A stretch of 64,000 bases of DNA, taken from assembly GCF_963675165.1 (NCBI RefSeq), contig NC_087386.1:856931-920930 (forward strand), given 5' to 3'. The notes below the pieces were generated by a model, which saw only the letters and a list, made by a program, of their open reading frames with translations, was not told where the DNA came from and did no database searches. Positions within the stretch are counted from its first letter, which is position 1. Every line of letters starts with the position of its first letter. The DNA is from Halichondria panicea. Taxonomy: Eukaryota > Porifera > Demospongiae > Suberitida > Halichondriidae. Of the stretch, positions 11,601-40,200 are shown one piece after another. Both the position numbers and the translations under genes were made by a program.

Positions 11601-13762
11601 TACGTACATCTCACGTACTAGATATGTGGTACATTTGCTTATTTTTTGCCTATAGGGGATATGCATCTACGAACTCTGACCCTGAGCTCTCAGCTGTCCT
11701 CTACTGTCATATCTTGCACTACTCAACTGATATCTGTGGCCAATGAAACAGCTCCGTTCGGTTGCTATGACTACCTCTCTCTGTACCACCCTGAAGAACA
11801 CACAGCTGTTATGGAGCTCATTGCAGCTCTACAGAAAGGTAATATAAGGTGTTTTTTTTATAAAGTATAACATTTTTTATGATCCTTTATTCAGTGGGCG
11901 GAGATTATCAGCTGTTGCCCTCGTCCATCAGTCAGATTACAGGCCTGAATGAGCGGGCACACACACTCGCGTTTGACATCATCTTTGCCCAACTCAAAGA
12001 CAAGCTATCAAAAGTACCACAGCTGAAGGTAAACCTTGATAGGCCACAACTGATCGCATAAATATGGATCTTGTTTAAACGTATCTCTGACTGCCCTTAA
12101 CTTTAATTTTAATCAACCTCTTCGCAAGCAAATGGATGCATTTGGTAGCTCCAAGGGAGGTAATGTACATGGTATATTTAGGTTAAATATCTGACTGATC
12201 AAAATCCATTGATTCTACTCAAAACAAAGCCCTCATGTATGTTTCAAATTCAATCCTTGTATCACACATGTGATTACTCCCCCCACCCTCAGGTATGGAG
12301 GAGTGAGGGAGGTGCCCCCCTGGACAGTCCTCGTGGCCTCACTGACGACCTCCCATCATTCAGTCTCTCACCACTGCCCTACATTACAGAGGTGAGTTGT
12401 ACGATGTACGTGCACAGGAGCACGTGTACGTGGCATAATGACAATGTATGCTGTTGTACATGTACATATAGTGTTGCTAGCTAAGCATACCAGCCTTATA
12501 ATTAGGCAAGAGCTTACATTCTAGACTTGTAGCTAGACATAATTGTAGTTACATTGTATCAGTTGCTATTGTAGTTAAAAGCTTAGTCTTCTACTTAGTT
12601 ACGGTCATAGCAAGGAAATAGGGCCCCCCCCCCATCAGATTGGAGACTACCTGCTGACCCTGCCCCAGCAGCTGGAGCCGTTCACCTCCCAGGACAACCA
12701 CTCACTCACACACGCACTCAAACACGGACAGCTGCCCTTCCCGGCCACAGAGAGTGAGTTATGTGACATTCAACCATGCATGCAATAGTTAATTATACTT
12801 AGAGCTAGGTCATAATAAAGATTTTTGAATAGTGGAATTGATACAAAGTCACGTGACACCATCCCTTCATGCAGTGTTGAATGTATCTGATGACGATGAC
12901 CTCCACCCCTCCGAGGACTGGTTGGGAGCCATAGCACGGGGAACCATGGAAACATATGTCACCAATATATTCCGTATACCCTCCCTGACAGAGACGTCTG
13001 CACATCAACTAGCCGCTGATATAGGTACTTGGTATAATAGTTTTACAGGTATGGCCGCTATGTAGGCCCCGATAAATTGCTTTTTTTTCATTCATTATTC
13101 CATTCGTGGCCTTGTACATACCTTCTTTTCATACGCCCTTGGTTTCCCACTGCGTTATATATGGGCTATATATCCATTGTGTATATAGCAATCTGAGCAT
13201 TTTTTGGCCATTGTACATAACTACACACTTGCATGGATTTGTCAGTTCATACTCGTACTTTATTATTATAACTTACACATAATTATATAATTATACGTGT
13301 TTATGCAGCCTACCTGTGTAATGTGCTGGCAGCCCTGGGTCAGAGTCCAAGTGAGCAGATGACACAGATTGAGGTACTCCTCAAGGCTGACAGAGAACAG
13401 TAAGTGACCCACCCACCATCGCTCGTGTCAGTGTCCATTATTATACAGTGAAACTACTTTATATAACGAACGCAACAAAGTTTTGGCTGTTACACAGCGT
13501 TGGCATTTGTTGAGGGGTTGTTTTGTATACCAAGTATTCATTTAAAGCGTGGCCTTATATCATGATTGGGCTTTCTTCAGGTCAGGGGTGGTCATTAGGA
13601 GTTCTACTGCACGCTAGAACACAGTGCTTCTCCACTGGAATTGGTAAATTTGTATGCTTAATTGTGTCCACACGGCCATGCAGGTTTGACGAGTACAGAG
13701 GCAAAGAAGACATGTCTGCTAAACTGTATGAAGATATCCGCAAACTAAGGACTTGGATCTAG
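8675..13762 (+). CDS. COG7: Conserved oligomeric Golgi complex subunit 7 (COG7)
   Basis: Nineteen exons: 8675-8770, 8852-8952, 9010-9094, 9168-9326, 9467-9502, 9557-9677, 9746-9828, 10022-10126, 10278-10427, 10640-10810, 10956-11099, 11355-11496, 11656-11838, 11895-12028, 12293-12391, 12639-12753, 12875-13024, 13309-13399 and 13684-13762, giving 747 residues (human 770). The N-terminus ([18 protein letters not shown], then [15 protein letters not shown]) and [11 protein letters not shown] match COG7. The first 130 residues are coiled-coil-like, as expected of lobe B. COG7 works with COG5, 6 and 8 in the tether for retrograde vesicles at the Golgi, needed for normal glycosylation (family knowledge). 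Several introns end in CA-rich tracts. It converges on DNTTIP2, whose stop lies 210 bp away. Confidence 0.93.
11107..11206. repeat. Tandem repeat of about 38 bp, three units, COG7 intron
   Basis: The words agtctctgta and ctcagtatactagtgta recur in order three times between exons 11 and 12; the first unit has an internal duplication of ctcagtatact. Confidence 0.8.
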
Positions 13763-13972
13763 CTAATTAGGAACTCAACAATTCAGTCAATCCAATTGAT
13801 TTATAATTATTGTTAATTCTTATATTCATAATTAATTAAATTTTATATAAAAAGAGAATAATAAAACGTCAACAGATTTAATAGTACAAAACAAGATACA
13901 TGACTGTATGTATGTGGGAATATTCATACTCAACTTAGAAAAAAAAAACTGTTCGAGAATGTTTGCAGGAGA
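13763..13972. terminator. Convergent 3' end region of COG7 and DNTTIP2
   Basis: AT-rich 210 bp between two facing stop codons. AATAAA at 13860-13865 fits a COG7 polyadenylation signal about 100 nt past its stop. The two 3' UTRs may overlap. Cleavage sites were not determined. Confidence 0.5.
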
Positions 13973-15379
<1,407 letters not shown>

Positions 15380-15561
15380 CTTTATAGAGCCACGTGGGTA
15401 GATCTTAGTCTCGTATATAGGCCGGCCATACTCACAGGACATGCCGGAGGGCTGCCTGCGAGACTAGGTAGGTGTTCTTTTAGAGGACGCGGCTCTGTGT
15501 TTGGTTGCCCTCGAGCTAAAGGTCTGCTTTATTTATTCATAGAATTATCATGTTATGAGAG
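15380..15561. promoter_or_regulatory. Divergent promoter of DNTTIP2 and MED25 with a CACGTG E-box
   Basis: 182 bp between the start codons. CACGTG at 15391-15396, inside GCCACGTGGGT, lies 11 nt upstream of the DNTTIP2 ATG. The flanking 11-mer is identical to the one beside EXOSC2. If translation began at the upstream Met (15442), the site would be coding. Confidence 0.6.
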
Positions 15562-21944
<6,383 letters not shown>

Positions 21945-22235
21945 ACATTGAATATATAGACATTATAAACAATTAATCATCATAAACTTAGTCATTCAAT
22001 TCAGTCGTTCATTTTAGTTTCATTTTTAGTGTCCACTTGGTTACCTATTGTGGTTCTCAATGGAATGCAATGATATAAATACTGAATTAGCTAATTTATG
22101 AGACTTAACAAGTAGAAGTTATGTGACACGCGATCTTTACCAAGTAAGTTTGGTAAGAAGCCGGATTCAGGCTGTGTCCAGACACACCACAAAGCTAGCA
22201 AAACTCATCCGTAAAGCCACCTAGAGGTTGTTGCA

Positions 22236-32557
<10,322 letters not shown>

Positions 32558-32948
32558 ACTATAACGAGAACCCAATCACTTTACTTGCACTTTGTCATTG
32601 ACACTATAGCTACTTACTAGAGTGTTAATTTATAAGTAAATGTTAATTCATTTATCACTTCAGAAAAATCCATGGCAATTAAATTAAATTTCATTCATGA
32701 AAATAGCATTGTATAAAAGTTGCAACATTAATTGCTTTAAAGTGATGAGGCTGTAGATATATGATTGACATTGATGATTTAAGAGTGGTACGTTACATAC
32801 ATTAAACTATAATTAGCTATGTATAGCAGCATTATAAAACATGAAATTAGATGAAAATGATATAATAAAAAAAACTGTAATAATGCTATTCAGTAAAAAA
32901 AATTTTATCCTCCGCAGAGACTGATTTAGGCTAATTACTGTCCATTAT
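32558..32948. other. Convergent intergenic region, STKLD1 / TGF-beta ligand 1
   Basis: 391 bp of AT-rich DNA between facing stop codons; ATAATAAAAAAAA at about 32864-32876 could serve as an STKLD1 polyadenylation signal. Nothing else seen. Confidence 0.5.
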
Positions 32949-34326
32949 TCACCTACACCCACATTCGCTCACTCTCATTGCTGGGTACACCTTATAATCG
33001 AGTGAGCCTCCTACATTAACGACCAGAGTTGTTGAGCTGTACCGAGTCGGCACACAGCATGGCTGTTTGGCTGTTTGAACGAGGCCGTTCACATTGTGAG
33101 GATCATCTTTAAATACTGCATAAGCCCCAGCCATAATATTTGCATGATTAGTTCCAAGTTGGTGATTTCCAGTCAGAGTGTTATGAGAACAAGATCCTAT
33201 GCACTGTCTAGCGTTGTACATCCTGGGAGAGACAATATAATCGAGATACAGTTGTGCAAAAGAGACCATATAGTTCTCAACTTTACATGATGAACTTCTC
33301 TTGGCACGGTTACCATTGGCCTGAGGAAATTCATTGTCTGATCGCTCTTCTTCAGCTGTGGCTGTTTCGTTATAGACTATTTCCTTGACGTATGCATCAT
33401 TGAAGAACATAAGAAAGAGTGGTTGGAATGATTCATGGCGTTGTCTTCGCCTTGCATTTGACAGTTGTATTTCAGTGGGGTCAATAAAGATTGCTGGCAC
33501 TTTCTTAACAGTTTTGCAGTCAACGCTGAGATTGACGGTAAATTCAAGATCGTAATTGGAAGAGGTGGGGGGCCAAAGTTGCTTCACTCCTTCAGTTACC
33601 TCTAGTTCCAGCCAAGAGGTTGACATGGTCACTTGCACTCGTTCACTTCCAGCTGCATACTTCGTTTTCTCCCCCAAGAGTTGAACTTCAATATCGATGT
33701 CTATTGTAGTTGGATCAGTTTTCATGAGTCTACGAATGGGTTTCAGATATGCCCTAAGGATGGATTTTTGCACAGGTAGGCTTTCTCCTTTTGTAACCGA
33801 CTTCCAGTTGAAGATGAAACGATTTTGCACAGTGCATTTTGCTGGAGATCTTGGCTTGGGTCTGTAGGCTTTGTGAAGCATGTCTGTAAATAGAGAAATT
33901 CCTCATTAACATCCATCACTGCACATCAATACAATTACTTGTATTGTTTATTGCTTGTACGTCATGTAAGATAAAAAGGCTCATGCAGTCAGTCATGCAT
34001 CAGTGCATACTCAAGTGGCAAAACATGCACAAAGAAACAAAGTACATACCTCTGTCCATCATGCACCAGACACTAGTAGGGTCATCTTCATGCTCAAACA
34101 TAGGACTTCCCTCACTGTCAGAATATTTCTCTCTCAGTTGTGTCATGTATTCGATTGCTCCAGAAGATGAAGGGTCGAGTTCAGAAACTTTTCTTTTTGG
34201 TCTCTCCAAAATGTCTGATGGCAAATCTTGCAGTATTGCTGCAGTCCTACTGCTGGTGCACGATGCATTGCTGATGATAAGGACAGTTAATAGAAGATAG
34301 CAGATTGAGTTGTTGAAGACATCCAT
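32949..34326 (-). CDS. TGF-beta superfamily ligand 1
   Basis: Two exons, 34050-34326 and 32949-33883 (phase 1), give 403 residues. Residues 1 to about 24 form a signal peptide (hydrophobic CYLLLTVLIISNASC). The propeptide follows (TSVWCMMDR near the exon junction; SWLELEV and LEFTVNLSVDC as in latency domains). A furin-type site RAKR precedes a mature domain of about 112 residues with the seven cysteines of the family: SC, QCIGSC, QPCC and ECGCR at the end. Such ligands are secreted dimers that signal through serine/threonine kinase receptors and Smads (family knowledge). It is too divergent to assign to BMP, activin or TGF-beta proper. A kappaB consensus and a TATA box lie 53-70 bp upstream. 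Its tandem neighbour at 35656-37002 has the same intron position. Confidence 0.9.
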
Positions 34327-34378
34327 TTAGCTTGTTGGTTGATTGCACAGGTATGACCACAAATCAATGGTTCGCTGC

Positions 34379-34396
34379 CTTTATAGGGAAATTCCC
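34379..34396 (-). promoter_or_regulatory. kappaB consensus site next to a TATA box, TGF-beta ligand 1 promoter
   Basis: On the minus strand GGGAATTTCCC (34386-34396) runs directly into TATAAAG (34379-34385 with adjoining bases), 53 nt upstream of the ATG at 34326. The site fits GGGRNWYYCC on both strands. Binding by Rel/NF-kappaB is inference. Confidence 0.6.
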
Positions 34397-35079
34397 GAAG
34401 ATCCGCCCACATAATTTTAAGATGATACAGATCAGGAGTGCATGAATGGATATGATACAGACAATGCAGTATTAGAGCTATCTATATCAACACTAGGATC
34501 TAGGAACGTGCATTCAACATCATCTACATATCAGTCTTTAAAAATCATATTAGATCTGTTGTCAACTTTGGAAGCCTTGTCTTCGTAATTGTCACAGTAT
34601 AGTAATCGAAACAGTGCAGCGGAGCCGGAGGGCTACTATGCATGAAATACATCTTCAAAGGTTACACATCAGTGACTACAAGTCAAGACTGTCATCTTCA
34701 AATAATCATGTTGCCCCTATTAGTTGGATCTACAAGACCTTGTATTCATGATTAAATGCCTTAAAGATCCTCTAGATACAATTCACCAGTAGATAAACTT
34801 TGTCACTAACAAGAGCAGGGACAAACAAAATGATGTGGAATAATTTGACGGTGCATAAGCGCATACAAGTAAAGTTCGCTTTAGGGAACATTTTGAACTG
34901 AACTTTGCATTCCAGTAATTTGTGTTATTTGTGCCCTACAAGTGTTTGAGTCTAACTGTTATTTAATTGGTTCAGTCTATTGGTCACCTCACTTCGTCAA
35001 TATTTTTGTTGTTCACATTTTTCACATGTCTCACTGTCACTGCAAAGTTCGTTGTAAAGCAAATGTTATTATTAAAACT

Positions 35080-35091
35080 GGGGAAATCCCC
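35080..35091. promoter_or_regulatory. kappaB-like palindrome GGGGAAATCCCC
   Basis: Read on the minus strand it is GGGGATTTCCCC, a good kappaB match, about 750 bp upstream of the ligand 1 start. Similar strings also occur by chance in coding DNA (54984-54995), so this alone is weak. Confidence 0.35.
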
Positions 35092-35655
35092 TTAGTACAC
35101 CCCCCATTACATATCTAGTAACAACTGACTTGCATGGTATAATAATTATTACTCTGGATAAAGGCGTACAGTTTATAGTCTGATAAATTATTTCCTGATA
35201 TCTGACAGGCCTCCCGATAGCGGCTCATATTGACAGTCAATATTTCTCTACCCTTATACGATATACCGTGCATGCACACATGGTGTATCCAATGTCTTTT
35301 TTCACACTACTATTATAGACTATATATAACACTCTGTCCAAATTCCTCAGCGACAGCAGATCTTATAGCAATCGGATAGTAGCTACATTTCTGGTATAAG
35401 TTTCATGAGTTTGTAAACTGTAAAGTATTAAGTTTCTCTAGTGGAAATAAGTCATCAACACACAATCACAATACATGCTTAGTTCTATACAGTGAACAAA
35501 TTTTGAATGAGATGGATGGATATAATATAATCATAAGCTATATTTAATGACAGAGTGATTAAATTAATGTCTATAGATAAATGCTGCATGTACTCAGTAC
35601 AATAGGGAAAAAGTGATTAAATGACAGAACAAGAAGTGATCTTATAAGAGTCCGT

Positions 35656-37002
35656 CTACCTGCAAGAGCACTCGGTAACCTTCATGTTTGGAAAAAGTTG
35701 AGTCACGAGGCCAGTGTTAACTATGCGAACAATGTATACTGAAGCATATCTAATCGGAGTGCAGCAAGGATCTTTGTGGGTCTGATCCTCCATCAAAATA
35801 GTTGCGTTTTCTTCAGTACCAAATATACCTGCGTCCCCAAGATATTTTGCACTGGCAATAATCCTGGCATGATTTGTTGCGTCATTGTGCTGAAGGATAC
35901 CGTAGTGTGAACAGTCCCCGACACATTGACGAATATTGATTTCTGTGGGCCAAAGTATACTGTCAAGAAACAGCTCAGCAAAGTTGATCATAAACGTCTT
36001 TGGTTCGCAAGTAGATGCGGCTGCCTGTCTTCGACGACGATCTTCTATCGGTTTAGTGGTTTTAGTAATATCTGCACCGTCTATGGTTTCTAGTACTTCT
36101 TCCACTTTCAATAAGTCTTCCTCCTTCAGTTTTTGCTTGATGACTTGGTCTTCAAGGTACACAACGAGCAGGCTCTGTAGCCTAGTGTACCTCTCACGAC
36201 GCTTTGTTTTGGAAAGCACTACTTCTGCTGGATTGATAAATTGAAAAGGAACCTTTGTGTGATGGATGCAATCAACTTCCATCCTCAGTGTGACTTCAAT
36301 AATAGGTAGCTGGTTACAGGTAGGCGACCAGATGGACAGGATTGAGGGTGTTAGGTCAAGTTCTAACCATCCATTCGATTTATTTGTTACGTTGATCATT
36401 TGCACAAATTGAAACGAGCCCTGCGTAGTATTAGAAGAGTCGTCAGCTGTCATGTTCTTATGGAAAAGTTGCAACGAAACACTTATGTTGACTGGAATGA
36501 TTTCATCATCTATGATGAACCTGTTGATAACTTCCATGTACGGTCGGATGATAGATTTGTTCAATGCAACGGACATAGTGTTAGCAACAGACTCCCAGTC
36601 AAAAAGGAACCTTCCAATTGCTCCACATTTTCCTCCTTCTCCAGTGGGCTTAGCTCTGTACTCCTTATCAACAACAGCTACAAGGAAAAAAGACCAATAA
36701 ATATAATTGTTTTCATGGAGCAGTGTCTTGTATATCTATATATAAACAGTAACTGCTGATATTATTGCATGCATGCTGAATACAATCAAAACAAAATGTT
36801 TACCTTTATCAGCAAAGCACCAGACAGTAGTTGGTGCAGTATCCAAGTTCTTGGGTATTCCTTCAGTGTCTGCAATATTAGTACCGACTTCAGTCATATA
36901 GTCCAGAGCTGTTGCCTCAAATTGAGGTGATGATGCACTGCATTGTAGTATTACTGCAAAGACCACAACAGCCAAGCAGCTTTTGACAGAGCTCATGTTC
37001 AT
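35656..37002 (-). CDS. TGF-beta superfamily ligand 2
   Basis: Two exons, 36804-37002 and 35656-36677 (phase 1), give 406 residues. A signal peptide (CLAVVVFAVILQCSAS) is followed by a propeptide sharing TTVWC..DK and GWLELDLTP with ligand 1. A tetrabasic site RRRR precedes a mature domain with seven cysteines (STCEP, RQCVGDC, DPCC, CSCR at the C-terminus). Several NxS/T sites (NISV, NMTA, NVTN) occur in the propeptide. The intron sits at the same place and phase as in ligand 1, so the pair arose by tandem duplication, now far diverged. A TATA-like TATATAAG (37093-37100, minus) lies about 91 nt upstream. The gene is head-to-head with SLC9C1. Ligand class is undetermined. Confidence 0.9.
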
Positions 37003-37270
37003 TTTCCACAGTTCAGGCTTTCAGCAGGTTTGCAGATGTTCTTCTCCAACAACAGGAACAGGTTGAGTATATAGATCTCTGTTCTGCAGCAACTTATATA
37101 CCCAGCAAGGAGCTCATTTTACCACAACACATGCTTGTGGTCAAAAAAGAGGATTAGAATATCTACGGTATATCACTGATATGTACACAAACCCTGAAGG
37201 AAACTCACCATGACAATCAAAATGCCTCAAGACTGGTTTACTTCATTTAAAATTCAGTCATGGAGCAGAA
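37003..37270. promoter_or_regulatory. Divergent promoter of TGF-beta ligand 2 and SLC9C1
   Basis: 268 bp between start codons. On the minus strand TATATAAG at 37093-37100 is a good TATA box for the ligand. No matching element was recognised on the SLC9C1 side. Confidence 0.55.
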
Positions 37271-40200
37271 ATGGAAGACTTAGAAGAGATCAAAGGAGGG
37301 TTCCTTGATTTGTTTGTGAGGAGTACCTCAGCTGAAAACAATGTTACTAACACAAGTGGGACCCAGAGTGAACACGGTGGCCATAGCAATACCGGCACTG
37401 TCCTCTTCTTGTTCACGTCTTTTGCCGTTGGAGGTGAGTTATTATTCATTGATGAAAATTTACCCACATCTTTAATTAATACAGCTCTTGTGAGACATGT
37501 TTTGAAGCAAACTCCAATTCCTTACACGGTCATTTTGATCTGTCTTGGACTAGCGTTTGGTGCTGCATCAAATGCAGCAGCACTTTATGACACCCTCGTT
37601 GACTTCACATCCATAGCACGTATTGATCCTCACCTGATGCAGTTTGTTTTTCTACCTATTCTAATTTTTGAGTCAGCCTTTGTCATGGACGTGCACACTT
37701 TCAAGAAAACAATCGCCCAAGCTCTCATTTTAGCAGGACCTGGACTAATGGCCTCGACGGCCCTGACTGCAGTCATTGTTAAGTTTGTATTTATGTTTGA
37801 CTGGTCGTGGGTGGCTGCTCTTGTGTTTGGTGCTATCGTGAGTGCTACTGACCCAGTTGCTGTGGTTGCAATTCTCAAAGATGTTGGTAAGAGAGTCAGA
37901 AATTAACATTCCCTAAAATTACATTATTATTATGTTGGGTTCTGTTCTATACGTAGGTGCATCCAAACAGCTTGGCACTATCATTGAAGGAGAATCACTG
38001 TTGAATGACGGTGCTGCTATTGTGCTCTTCAATGTTCTACTGTATGAGCTGATTCCTGGTCAAAGTCAAACTGGTATGTTACCTATAATATGCAATCACA
38101 GATAATTAGTTCCCATTTTTAGCGAATTACTTTTAATAGAGATGATTCTGCTAATCAAACCTTTCATAAACACATCTGTGTTTATTAGCCTCACCATTCT
38201 CTCTAATAATATTATTTTCATTTCTTCCACATTAAACAGAAACCATTTCATTGGCATGTGCACGGAGAATGTGGTGTATCATAATTATGCTAATGCTATA
38301 ATCTGTTAATAAATTATCCATTAGCATTGCAGATATCTGTGTCCTTCATAAGAGTTGCATTCGGAGGCCCTGCTTTTGGGTACCTTGTAGCCAAGATAGC
38401 CATTTTTTGGCTTGCCAGAGTCTTCAATGATGCTCTAGTAGAGATCACCATCACTCTGGCCTCAACCTACATCGCATTCTATGTGGGAGAAGGATTTTTT
38501 GGAGTGTCTGGTGTATTAGCTGTAGTGACTCTTGGTATTGAGCTCAACTCCAAAAGGACCAACATTAGCCCTGAGGTTGAGGTGTTCCTACACAGGTGAG
38601 TGTGAAAACCAGAAGGTTGGTATGTGTTGTCTCATTTCTCATTATTGGTGTCTGGTGTATGGAGCTACACTACAATGGGTGGGCTGATTAATCCTTGGCT
38701 AGAGTAGACTGTCTTTGAAGCTAAGAGGTTCACACAGCACAACCTACACTTCCCTCAGGCGCTGTGGCTGTGGCCCAGTGTGTTAGCAGCCTGCCTGGGG
38801 TTTAGTCTAATCTGATTACCTTACAGCCTATGGGAACTACATGCCACCTCTTACTTTTGAGTACATTATGTATATTTATGTCCCCTCCACTCCCAGACAT
38901 CTACTTTAAAATACCATTTTCCTTGACCTCTCCTCTGAGCATGTTACATGACTGACTGGATGATTGAATTGCTTAGTGTGCCTGTGCCTGTACATGTAAG
39001 TGTTGTCCCTACTATTCCAGGTTTTGGAGCATGCTGGGCTACCTGGCCAACACCTTGATCTTCATTCTGGTGGGTGTAGTGATCTCACAGAGAGCTTTCC
39101 TCCAGGTCTCCGAAATGGACTGGATGTACGTGGTCCCCATGTATATCGCCATCATGGTCATCAGGTACATATGTATACAAGTACATAAAAGTTATCCTGT
39201 TCCATGCAATTAGTCACAATTAACAGCACACTGTGGGAGTGATTTTGCAATAGTAGACCCAGGCATTTTTGGGTCCGACATGGGAAAACAATGGGAAAAC
39301 AAACATGTTTGAAATGGCCTGGAATGCACACAAGGGACCTGAGGGTTGAAAGTACAATTTTCTGCTGAACTTATAATGATATTCATGAGAGTATCTTTGT
39401 AAAAGGATCTGATTTTGTTTTGGGTGTGCGTGTATTTCTGGGTTCAAATGGAACCCCTACACCCAGATAAGGTCAGATAAGGTCACCTAGGTGTTCTTTG
39501 CTCAGGTTGGCTGTGGTTGGAGCTCTCAGCCCTCTACTCATGCAATTCGGCTACTCAATCGACTGGAAGGAAGTCATTGTGGTGACATGGGGTGGTCTAA
39601 GAGGGGCAGTGGGGCTCTCCCTGGCACTGGTTGTCCTCCAAACTCCTGGAATTCCACAAGATACCATCGGGAGTAAGGTGTGTTTTCACACCACCTCGGT
39701 AATCCCTGAAAAACGATTGCATTGATGATTTGGAAAAAAAAACTGTCCCTCCACTCTCCACTGCAGATCTTGTTTCATACGGCTGGCATTGTGATACTCA
39801 CACTCCTCATTAATGCCACTACAGTGGGTTATCTTCTTCGCACTTTGGGAATGAGTGATATATCAAATACCAGACAGCTCACCATGACAACGGCTGTACG
39901 GAGGGTGAACGAAGCCAAACAAAGAGCAGTTGGTATGCTGAAGAGTGACCGATTCTTGGCAGATGCTAACTGGGACTATGTCGACAAAAAGACTGAAATT
40001 GATGACCCCTATCGTTTTGAGGACTATCACTTCGAGGTGGGTCTCTGCAATTACATATCAGCATTATGCTATTATATTTCTGAGGAAATTGGACATAAAT
40101 TGAAAATGTAATTGATCAGTGTATTCATTTACTCTTGTTACAGTGCGGTAAGTGCTGCATGAGAACTATAATTATGTACATGTATTGATTATAGGATATG

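Larger units (their letters stand above)
34327..35655. other. Intergenic region between the two TGF-beta ligands
   Basis: 1.3 kb, AT-rich, no coding signal. Holds the core promoter of ligand 1 (34379-34396) and a second kappaB-like palindrome, GGGGAAATCCCC at 35080-35091. The rest could be upstream control DNA of ligand 1 and the 3' UTR of ligand 2. Confidence 0.55.
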
